A DNA stretch of 46,035 nucleotides from a virus. Made by a program: the position numbers and the translations under genes. The stretch spans positions 1,127 through 47,161 of IMG/VR virus record IMGVR_UViG_3300029448_000062. One strand, 5' to 3'. Of the stretch, positions 14,675-20,549 are shown piece after piece; position 1 is the stretch's first letter; the number at the start of each line of letters is the position of its first letter. The notes below the pieces were generated by a model. The model saw nothing but the letters and a program-made list of their open reading frames with translations. It searched no databases and was not told the origin of the DNA.

Positions 14675-15373
14675 ATGACAATATTATCAAAAGAAATGAT
14701 CGACGTAATTGAAACAGTGAATGCAATGATCGAAACAAATCGAAACACTAACAAGGCAAACAGTGAGGCGATCAACAAGGGCAACATCGATATCTATGCA
14801 ACAACAGTTGCAAGCTTTTCCAAATATAAAGCTGATACGATAAGCACCAAGGACGTTAAAATCTTTAGAGGTCAATGCTCAAACGATTGTTTCCTTAGTC
14901 CATCGAAGACCAAAAAGGTAGTTGAAAAAACTCAATGGGTCTTTGAGGACTTCAAGAAAAACAAGGTTTTCAAATCATGGCATAACCTTGGATATGCTGA
15001 GATTGTCACTGAGATTAAGAACAAGTTCGAAGAACTTGGGATCACATCAGAGGCAAAGTTGATTAAGCATTTTGATCCAAAGAGACAGGATCAGTCAGAC
15101 GTAGAAAAGCTTGTTGAAAAAATCCTAGGCAGACCATCCAAAAACGAGGGTGGATGGGTTGGTGGATTGGATGCCAGAGACCTTAGAAAATTCGAAGAGG
15201 TATTTGAGGCAACCAAGGATGCAAAAGATGAGATGAATGGCAAAGGTGCGAAAGCTGAGAAGACCAAAAAAGAAGAGCAGAAGATCAACGAAGAGGTCAA
15301 CGAATGCTCAGATATGTTGGTTGCCTCTGCTAATGCTGACAATCAAGCAGACCTAGACAACAACCCATTCTGA
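14675..15373 (+). CDS. Unknown soluble protein with SSB-like acidic tail (232 aa)
   Basis: I use ATG at 14675, after TAGGAGTGAAAACC, rather than the longer frame that would translate the upstream hairpin. N-terminal helical region, then a globular part with CSNDCFLSPSKTKKVVEKTQW and ILGRPSKNEGGWVGGLD, then a Lys/Glu-rich linker. The last residues, ADLDNNPF, resemble the acidic-PF tip of single-stranded DNA-binding proteins. It is directly upstream of the MoxR-type ATPase and could be its client, adaptor or a DNA-binding partner. No family is recognised. Confidence 0.7.
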   Translation: MTILSKEMIDVIETVNAMIETNRNTNKANSEAINKGNIDIYATTVASFSKYKADTISTKDVKIFRGQCSNDCFLSPSKTKKVVEKTQWVFEDFKKNKVFKSWHNLGYAEIVTEIKNKFEELGITSEAKLIKHFDPKRQDQSDVEKLVEKILGRPSKNEGGWVGGLDARDLRKFEEVFEATKDAKDEMNGKGAKAEKTKKEEQKINEEVNECSDMLVASANADNQADLDNNPF

Positions 15374-15383
15374 TTATTTCTAA

Positions 15384-15424
15384 CAGGGCAGTTTAAAGTT
15401 ATAGCTAACTTTTTTACTGCCTTG
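15384..15424 (+). repeat. Palindrome copy with extended stem
   Basis: Core TTAAAGTTA-TAGC-TAACTTTTT at 15393-15414, enclosed by CAGGGCAGT (15384-15392) and ACTGCCTTG (15416-15424), which pair over 9 positions with one G-U. It begins 11 bases after the stop of the 232-aa gene and precedes the shared leader of the ATPase gene. As RNA it forms one long hairpin; no T-run follows the outer stem. Confidence 0.75.
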
Positions 15425-15473
15425 ATAGATGCAATCAGCATCATCTCAAACAATAATTATAAGGAGTGAAAAA

Positions 15474-16544
15474 ATGAGATTTAGTGATATTAGAGATTCA
15501 ATAGTTTCAATTATGAGACATAATTTAGAAGTTCAACAGTCTGGAAAGGCAACGGACTCGTCCATCCTTAACCCATATGTTGTTGGTACATATGGCATTG
15601 GAAAGACTTGTTGTGTTAACGATGCCATCAAGGTGTTAGGCAGTGATTGGGGATGTGTTCCTTATCGATTGTCAGACCATGAACCCACGATTTTATCTGG
15701 TTGCAGAATACCAAATAAAGAGGGAACAGAGGTTGTTATCGCACGTCCAGATTGGCACGTTAAGGTCTGGGATGCATTCAACAATGGCAAGAAATATGGA
15801 GTTCTTTTTCTTGACGAGGTTGCAGAGGCTGAGATGCAAGTTCTTAATGTTGGTAGGCAGTTGATCAACGGACTCGGAATTGGTGAGTTCAAATTGCCCC
15901 AAGGCTGGTTCATCGCATTAGCTGGAAACAGAGTTAAAGACAAGGCTGGTGCAAAGAGACTGCCCACACATTTTAAGGACTGCTTAGTGTTTCTTGAGGC
16001 TGATGCAGACCTTGAAGACACTTGCTCTTATGGTGTTGAATCTGGTTGGGATTTCAAGGTTGTTTCCTACCTCAGAGCGAGACCAGAGTTTTACTGCAAT
16101 AACGATCCTCTGGAAGATGTTTCTCCTAATCCTAGATCATGGGAGAGGGTGAGCAATGCCTTAAAGTTAAAGGGTCTCGGTGCTAGTGTACTGCAACAGA
16201 TAATAACAGGAACAGTTGGTGAGTCAGCCTGTGCAGATTTCATCGGTTTTCTTAAAGTTATCAAAGATGTTCCAGAGTTTCTAAACTTGGATAATCTTAT
16301 TGCTAACCCAAAGACTGCGAGAATACCAGAGAGACCAGACGTTCAATATGCTCTTTGTGGTGCTTTATCTGGCAAGGCAACGAAATCAAACATCGGCAAC
16401 ATAATTGCTTACATCTCAAGATTTCAAGAGAAAGAAATGGCAGTTGTTTGCATTAAGGATGCAGTCAAAAGAGACAATTCTTTTTCCTCACACGAAGAGG
16501 TTAAAGCTTGGTTAAAAGCAACAGGTAGGGAGTTAATGGTATGA
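15474..16544 (+). CDS. MoxR-type AAA+ ATPase (356 aa)
   Basis: AAA+ ATPase. Walker A GTYGIGKT lies at residues 38-45, Walker B VLFLDE at 110-115, and sensor-1 Asn in ALAGNR at about 152. LPQGWFIALAGN and the following RLPTHFKD match the MoxR-like ATPases found in phages and bacteria. The start is the ATG of AAGGAGTGAAAAAATG; a longer frame exists but lacks this site. It overlaps the next gene (metallopeptidase-VWA) by four bases, the classic MoxR plus VWA pairing in which the ATPase remodels or activates a target held by the VWA partner. The target here is unknown. Confidence 0.85.
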   Translation: MRFSDIRDSIVSIMRHNLEVQQSGKATDSSILNPYVVGTYGIGKTCCVNDAIKVLGSDWGCVPYRLSDHEPTILSGCRIPNKEGTEVVIARPDWHVKVWDAFNNGKKYGVLFLDEVAEAEMQVLNVGRQLINGLGIGEFKLPQGWFIALAGNRVKDKAGAKRLPTHFKDCLVFLEADADLEDTCSYGVESGWDFKVVSYLRARPEFYCNNDPLEDVSPNPRSWERVSNALKLKGLGASVLQQIITGTVGESACADFIGFLKVIKDVPEFLNLDNLIANPKTARIPERPDVQYALCGALSGKATKSNIGNIIAYISRFQEKEMAVVCIKDAVKRDNSFSSHEEVKAWLKATGRELMV

Positions 16545-17785
16545 ACCTAGACGTAGACACAAAAATTGCGAAAGCAAAAACTATGTTGATCTTGAAGTTT
16601 CCATTCTATGGGTCAACTCTTTTAAGCACTGTTGTCCGAGAGGATAACAGTGTGCCAACGATGGCAACCGATGGAAAGAGCATTGTTTGGAATAGGTCTT
16701 TTGTTGAGACCTTAACAGTCCAAGAGGTCATGGGTGTTTTTGCCCATGAGGTCTTACACATTCTTTTCAAACACGCATTAAGGTTGAGAGGCAGAGTTCA
16801 CTTAACTTGGAATATTGCTTGCGATTATGCCATTAATCAAATCCTTAGACGAAGTGATTTCACTCTCCCACAGGGTGCTATATTCCACGAGGAATATGGC
16901 AAGTTTTCTGCCGAGGTCATCTATAATAAGATCAGACAGGAAGAGGAAGAGGAACAGGGCAACCAACCAGAACAGGGCGAGGGCGATGGAGAGGGCAACG
17001 ATCAAGGCGAAGATGGTCAAGGCTCTGGAAATCAGCCTCAGTCTAGCAGTGGTTCTGGCAACCATAAGTCTCAAGGTTGGGGTGATGTTGTTGAGCCTAA
17101 AAATGCAGATGGTTCTGCCTTGTCAGAAACTGAGTACAAGTTGGCAGAGGCTGATGCAGATCAGAAACTTCTCAATGCGACTCAGCATAGATCAAGGGGA
17201 GATATCCCAAGTGAACTGCATGGGATCATCGACAAATTACTTGAGCCTAAAGTTTCATGGCATGATCAGTTTGATCAGTTTATTAAGGGTGGCGATAATC
17301 GGCAAGGTTGGACTGAGAAAAAGATCAACATCATTAGGCACAGGACAACAGGAGTTCTTGATCCTGTAGTTGACCGAAAAGGTGTTGGTCATATTGTAGT
17401 AGCACAGGATCAATCTGGATCAGTTCACGACAAGGAACTTGTCCGAGGCTTTACCGAGTTGAACTATCTTTGCGAAGACCTCAAGCCAGAGAGTGTCACT
17501 GTCATTCCATTCGATGCAGACGTTAACAAAGACAAGGTGCAGTTTTTCGATCAAGGCGAAGAGATCGAAAAGGTTAACATCAAGGGCAGAGGTGGAACGT
17601 GTGTTCAGCCTGTCTTTGACTTCATCGAAGAAAAAGGCATTGAGGTTGACAGGCTTATAATCTTTACTGACATGGGCATATTTGACTATCCAGAAGTTGC
17701 CCCAGATTATCCTGTCCTCTGGGTGAACGTGTCACCATCCAAAGGCGTTGCTCCATTCGGTCAGACTATCAAGGTGGATCAGTGA
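16541..17785 (+). CDS. Zincin-like metallopeptidase plus VWA domain protein (414 aa)
   Basis: N-terminal putative metallopeptidase domain: VFAHEVLHILFKHALR gives HEVLH at residues 69-73, followed by WNIACDYAIN with a possible third metal ligand (D95). Residues about 134-190 are a Glu/Gln/Gly/Ser-rich linker. The C-terminal VWA-like domain carries a MIDAS: DQSGS at about 290-294, GGT near 351-353 and FTDMG. This is the DUF2201 architecture I know from bacteria, always with a MoxR ATPase. The ATGA overlap with the ATPase gene implies coupled translation. It could cleave or unfold a host protein or assemble a metal-dependent complex; substrate unknown. Confidence 0.85.
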   Translation: MNLDVDTKIAKAKTMLILKFPFYGSTLLSTVVREDNSVPTMATDGKSIVWNRSFVETLTVQEVMGVFAHEVLHILFKHALRLRGRVHLTWNIACDYAINQILRRSDFTLPQGAIFHEEYGKFSAEVIYNKIRQEEEEEQGNQPEQGEGDGEGNDQGEDGQGSGNQPQSSSGSGNHKSQGWGDVVEPKNADGSALSETEYKLAEADADQKLLNATQHRSRGDIPSELHGIIDKLLEPKVSWHDQFDQFIKGGDNRQGWTEKKINIIRHRTTGVLDPVVDRKGVGHIVVAQDQSGSVHDKELVRGFTELNYLCEDLKPESVTVIPFDADVNKDKVQFFDQGEEIEKVNIKGRGGTCVQPVFDFIEEKGIEVDRLIIFTDMGIFDYPEVAPDYPVLWVNVSPSKGVAPFGQTIKVDQ

Positions 17786-18222
17786 TGGAGTACAAGCACA
17801 ACGATGGGGGGGAATGGTTCTATAAACCATTTCTCCCCAAACATCCTAGGGCGAGAGACCCTAAAACTTATTTCGGATCAGTGGCAATTGCTATTGCCTC
17901 TGACATTTCCTACATCGATGCTCACGAGAAAATGAAATTTATTTCTGAGACCTCAAAGACAAGGCGAGTCCAATACCATAAGCTTAAAGAGTATATTTGT
18001 AGTATTGGTTTCGATTGGCATTCTACTATGCGTATAGGCTCTGGAGTAGAGGTTCATTTACGCAAAGAGGAGTTGCCAGAGGGAAACCTTATCATCAAGG
18101 TCTCTGGTGATCTTGTTGCAGTTATCGATGGAGTTATTAACCATTATCATGATCCTAGACGATACGATGGAGAGGGCAATGTGAATCGTGCAGTTTATGG
18201 TTATTGGAAAAAGCAAGAGTAA
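17785..18222 (+). CDS. C39-like peptidase fold lacking catalytic residues (145 aa)
   Basis: The start is ATG at 17785, overlapping the VWA stop (TGATG). VAIAIASDISYIDAHEKM, then YHKLKEYICSIGFDWHSTMRIGSGVEVHLRKEELPEG and LVAVIDGVINHYHDPRR, reminds me of bacterial and phage proteins of papain/C39-like fold whose conserved pattern is DCVTRAIAIATG ... SKHLTAVIDGVIHDTHD. In this protein the expected Cys is replaced (TYFGSVAIAI) and the expected His before TAVIDG is replaced (SGDLVAV). It may therefore be a binding rather than a cutting protein. Co-translated with the MoxR/VWA pair. The comparison is from memory. Confidence 0.6.
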   Translation: MEYKHNDGGEWFYKPFLPKHPRARDPKTYFGSVAIAIASDISYIDAHEKMKFISETSKTRRVQYHKLKEYICSIGFDWHSTMRIGSGVEVHLRKEELPEGNLIIKVSGDLVAVIDGVINHYHDPRRYDGEGNVNRAVYGYWKKQE

Positions 18223-18225
18223 CTG

Positions 18226-18270
18226 GATGGGGATTGGAAAAGTTATATATGACTTTTTTTAATCCCTATC
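18226..18270 (+). repeat. Palindrome copy with extended stem
   Basis: Core GAAAAGTTATATATGACTTT at 18237-18256, enclosed by GATGGGGATT (18226-18235) and AATCCCTATC (18261-18270), which pair over 10 positions with one G-U. It starts 4 bases after the stop codon of the C39-like gene. The outer stem differs in sequence from those at 15384 and 19634. Confidence 0.75.
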
Positions 18271-18434
18271 AAGATACCCTTGGGTGTCAGAGTAATTTTG
18301 GTCGGTGCGATCATGGTTTACTACTCTTTAAACAAGGTTCAAACCTCTAACTGCAAGGCTCTTTTCGGTGTGGGAGTTAAGCCTCTAAAGTGAAACTCCC
18401 CTACTAAACGTCATTAAAAAAAAGGAGTGAAAAA
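18271..18434 (+). promoter_or_regulatory. Structured untranslated leader
   Basis: 164 bases without a gene. Inverted repeats AGAGTA/TACTCT (about 18290 and 18325) and GGGAGTT/AACTCCC (18372-18378 and 18394-18400) could fold. CCTCTAA is repeated. It ends in the shared leader GGAGTGAAAAAATG. No clear promoter found; role unknown. Confidence 0.4.
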
Positions 18435-19286
18435 ATGACATTATTTAAAAACGTATTGCCATCAACAAAGATGGTGGAATTGTACAACGAAGATATCAAA
18501 AGGTTAGCTAGTCTTTATGGTATGGGTTCGGATATAATCCGACTCCTTGCCAAGCAATGTACACACAGATATTTTTACGAGATTTCAAACAATGCAGATG
18601 AGGGAACAGACGAGTTTCTTTATTTTCAAAATTTCGCAAAATCTGTAGGTGGTAATATTGCTCATGCATTGCCTTTGCTATCTGTCGCTAAACTTATGAG
18701 AGCAATCCGAAAGATAAGGAAAGAGAGCAGAGGGGATATCTATAATCCTGTAAAAGGTAAAGACTATCTGGAGGCTACATTTTCCAACAGTCTACAGAAA
18801 AGAATATTAGAGAACCAAGTGTCTTTTTCTAATTCTTTAGCTATGAATTTTCCAAAGGCTCATGGAACTATTCACATTAAAATCAGAGAGCCTAAAGGCT
18901 ACAAAGGTGATGTCTTCGAAAGAAGTGGTCATGTAATCTCTGCCCCTTACAATTGGAAGTGGACAGTCGAAAATGAGGGCATAGCAGTTGTGCAGTCTGG
19001 TAAGCGATTAATGTTTACTCTAAAGGCTGAGTACATACCCAAAGAGAAGTTGCTTAAAGATGGCATAAAATCCTACAAGGTAACACTGCTTGATCCTGTC
19101 TGGTCAAAAGATAGGAGAAAGTCGTATTACGATTTTGAGCCTAAGATAAATCAAGATTGGTGGATTCTCAAAAAAGAAACTATGGATGAGGATTTAATCG
19201 GTGTAGGCGAAGATGTTCATTCTGCTAGGTCTCTTATCGAAAGACGTTATACTAGTAGAGCAACCAAAACTTTGTTGGGGGTGTAA
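18435..19286 (+). CDS. Unknown protein of the accessory module (283 aa)
   Basis: Starts at the ATG of AAAGGAGTGAAAAAATG. N-terminal helical region (residues 1-100) with a possible small helix-rich domain (ALPLLSVAKLMRAIRKIRKESRG). The middle and C-terminal part is mixed, with basic and aromatic residues (APYNWKWTVENEG, INQDWWILKK), and no signal peptide or membrane segment. The last 30 residues are Arg-rich (SLIERRYTSRATK). No family is recognised. Two small membrane protein genes follow with 1 base or less between frames, so the three are likely one transcript. Confidence 0.7.
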   Translation: MTLFKNVLPSTKMVELYNEDIKRLASLYGMGSDIIRLLAKQCTHRYFYEISNNADEGTDEFLYFQNFAKSVGGNIAHALPLLSVAKLMRAIRKIRKESRGDIYNPVKGKDYLEATFSNSLQKRILENQVSFSNSLAMNFPKAHGTIHIKIREPKGYKGDVFERSGHVISAPYNWKWTVENEGIAVVQSGKRLMFTLKAEYIPKEKLLKDGIKSYKVTLLDPVWSKDRRKSYYDFEPKINQDWWILKKETMDEDLIGVGEDVHSARSLIERRYTSRATKTLLGV

Positions 19287-19287
19287 G

Positions 19288-19431
19288 ATGACTATTAAAG
19301 AAATAATAAACTACATCAAAGAGATGCACGTTATTGATATCTTTAACTGCATCCTCTTATTCATGGGCATATTGGTAATGATCTTTATCTGGTTTGCATT
19401 CGCAATTGAGATGGGTGGTGGCAATGTTTGA
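19288..19431 (+). CDS. Small membrane protein (47 aa)
   Basis: ATG at 19288, one base after the preceding stop, with GGGGGTGTAAG upstream. A short amphipathic N-terminal helix (MTIKEIINYIKEMHVID) is followed by one membrane segment (IFNCILLFMGILVMIFIWFAFAI, residues about 18-40). Its 3' end overlaps the next small membrane gene. Function unknown. A pair of tiny overlapping membrane proteins in an early module could be an anti-host or exclusion device. Confidence 0.6.
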   Translation: MTIKEIINYIKEMHVIDIFNCILLFMGILVMIFIWFAFAIEMGGGNV

Positions 19432-19615
19432 GTTCTGGAATAGAGGCTTTTTTAATAAAGTCGTGATTGTCTCTGGCATTGCTTGGATTATTATCACAAT
19501 AGGCATTATCAACAATTTAGCTAACGACAACCTAGACAATGTCTCTACTTGGTCGAGTCTTGCCCTTGTAGATATCTTATGCCTTTTAATTGGCTTATGG
19601 GGATGTGACTACTAA
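19424..19615 (+). CDS. Small two-helix membrane protein (63 aa)
   Basis: ATG at 19424 overlaps the end of the 47-aa gene by 8 bases, with GGTGGTGG just upstream. Two hydrophobic segments: VVIVSGIAWIIITIGIINNL (residues about 13-32) and LALVDILCLLIGLWG (about 46-60). It ends 18 bases before the extended palindrome hairpin at 19634. No family is recognised; the two-helix hairpin shape is compatible with holin-like or channel-like proteins, but the lysis cassette is elsewhere. Confidence 0.6.
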   Translation: MFEFWNRGFFNKVVIVSGIAWIIITIGIINNLANDNLDNVSTWSSLALVDILCLLIGLWGCDY

Positions 19616-19633
19616 CAACTGATTATGTCCTTT

Positions 19634-19678
19634 GGGACACTAAAAAAGTTCTATATAACTTTTTGCTAATAGTGTCCC
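19634..19678 (+). repeat. Palindrome copy with extended stem
   Basis: Core arms AAAAAGTT and AACTTTTT with CTATAT between them (19643-19664), enclosed by GGGACACTA (19634-19642) and TAGTGTCCC (19670-19678), a perfect 9-bp match. It lies between the 63-aa gene stop and the leader TGCAATCAAGCATCAT-ATAGGAGTGAAAAAATG. Confidence 0.8.
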
Positions 19679-19714
19679 TGTGGGTGCAATCAAGCATCAT
19701 ATAGGAGTGAAAAA

Positions 19715-19996
19715 ATGAACAATAAAATTAAATGGAAAAATATCGAAACATCCGAAGAAAAAGAACTTAATTACATTAGAAGAATGGAACAGAAACAAAT
19801 AGAGGATTCTTTAATTCTAAAAAGAGTTGAGGATTGGCTTGCACAAGAAGTTGCCGATTCTGAAACTTCCTTAGAGTGTGAAGATTTGGAAGATGACCCC
19901 ATACACGAGGGTCGGTTGGAACTTGCCGAGGGTATACAAAAATTAATTAACACTTGGCGAAAAGAATTTAAAAAGTATATGATAGAACACCGATAG
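19715..19996 (+). CDS. Unknown acidic helical protein (93 aa)
   Basis: Starts at ATG after ATAGGAGTGAAAA. Highly charged and helical, with the acidic stretch ETSLECEDLEDDPIHEG in the middle and a basic end (WRKEFKKYMIEHR). No membrane segment or recognised motif. It is the last gene of the plus-strand accessory module; two strong terminators follow (20047-20075 and 20102-20136). Function unknown; acidic early proteins may mimic DNA or bind host proteins, but there is no direct sign of that here. Confidence 0.65.
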   Translation: MNNKIKWKNIETSEEKELNYIRRMEQKQIEDSLILKRVEDWLAQEVADSETSLECEDLEDDPIHEGRLELAEGIQKLINTWRKEFKKYMIEHR

Positions 19997-20046
19997 GCTA
20001 CTGCCTGCTATACAGGGTTCACTCCCTTTTGCCTATCGGAAACTCT

Positions 20047-20075
20047 GGGGGAATTTTTATTCCCCCATTTTTTTT
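20047..20075 (+). terminator. Rho-independent terminator
   Basis: Perfect stem GGGGGAAT-TTTT-ATTCCCCC followed by A and eight T residues. It ends the plus-strand accessory module after the 93-aa gene. Confidence 0.85.
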
Positions 20076-20101
20076 ATAGCAGGAAACTCCCCCATATCTC
20101 A

Positions 20102-20136
20102 GCCCTCAGACCTTTTGGTCTGGGGGCTTTTTTTTT
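20102..20136 (+). terminator. Rho-independent terminator, second in tandem
   Basis: An 11-bp stem GCCCTCAGACC-TTTT-GGTCTGGGGGC with one T-G pair, followed by nine T residues. It backs up the terminator 27 bp upstream. Confidence 0.9.
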
Positions 20137-20213
20137 GTCTTTTTTTTCGGACTTAAATCAGCATTTAAATCCGTTTATCTTTTATCAAGGTTTGCTACTA
20201 TATAGATTCAAGC

Positions 20214-20318
20214 TTGAAAAAGGGAGAGTTTGTATATTGGAATACTCCAAACAACATCGGTGGTCACTGCCCAAAAATTGGTCTGATACTTATTGAATCA
20301 GTTAAGGGATATATTTAG
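20214..20318 (+). CDS. Possible microprotein (34 aa, TTG start)
   Basis: TTG at 20214 opens a frame reading KKGEFVYWNTPNNIGGH, then CPKIGLILIESVKGYI and a stop at 20316-20318. The sequence looks protein-like (GEFVYW and KIGLIL resemble small beta-barrel starts), but there is no strong ribosome site and the start is non-ATG. It overlaps the proposed structured RNA. I would keep it only if homologues show the same frame. Confidence 0.3.
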   Translation: MKKGEFVYWNTPNNIGGHCPKIGLILIESVKGYI

Positions 20319-20335
20319 GGACTCTCCCTAATTCA

Positions 20336-20357
20336 AAAAAGTTCTATATAACTTTTT
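20336..20357. repeat. Palindrome family copy between convergent units
   Basis: Exact consensus: AAAAAGTT, CTATAT, AACTTTTT. It is identical to the core at 19643. It lies between the candidate small RNA and the minus-strand terminator of the primase gene. Unlike the copies at 15384, 18226 and 19634, no longer outer stem is visible. Confidence 0.8.
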
Positions 20358-20392
20358 CGTTCCCTGGTTGCCGTCCCAGGCATTCCTAACCT

Positions 20393-20420
20393 AAAAAAAA
20401 AGAGCCTCCGAAGAGGCTCT
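20393..20420 (-). terminator. Rho-independent terminator of the primase operon
   Basis: On the minus strand: AGAGCCTC-TTCG-GAGGCTCT followed by eight or more T residues. The stem is 8 bp with the very stable UUCG loop. It lies 130 bases after the primase-helicase stop and closes the rusA/primase transcript. Confidence 0.9.
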
Positions 20421-20549
20421 GAAGTTTGACATAATTGTCAGAGTGAAAAAACTATTTAGGTCTACTTTGTTATATTGCTTTTTTTGTTGTTTTGTCAAGT
20501 GGTTAGGCAAAGACACTTATCATCATAACGTGTCCAACTCGTGTCCAAC

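Larger units (their letters stand above)
20196..20357 (+). ncRNA. Candidate small RNA gene or microprotein locus
   Basis: Between the plus-strand terminators and the minus-strand terminator lies a self-contained unit. An extended -10 (TGCTACTAT, 20193-20201) is followed by AGGGAGAGT (20221-20229), which pairs perfectly over 9 bp with ACTCTCCCT (20321-20329). Inside are TTGGA/TCCAA and CTGAT/ATCAG hairpins. The unit ends in the palindrome at 20336-20357. This looks like a small structured RNA with its own promoter. The alternative is a 34-aa protein in the same segment, listed separately. The rest of the gap (20137-20195 and 20421-20549) shows no gene. Confidence 0.4.

Noticed and set aside
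18330-18360. tRNA-like sequence GGTTCAAACC
   Set aside because: No cloverleaf could be completed around it; it fits better as part of the leader.
20221-20329. tRNA gene (7-9 bp closing stem)
   Set aside because: There is no T-arm or anticodon arm in the right place, and length exceeds a normal tRNA.
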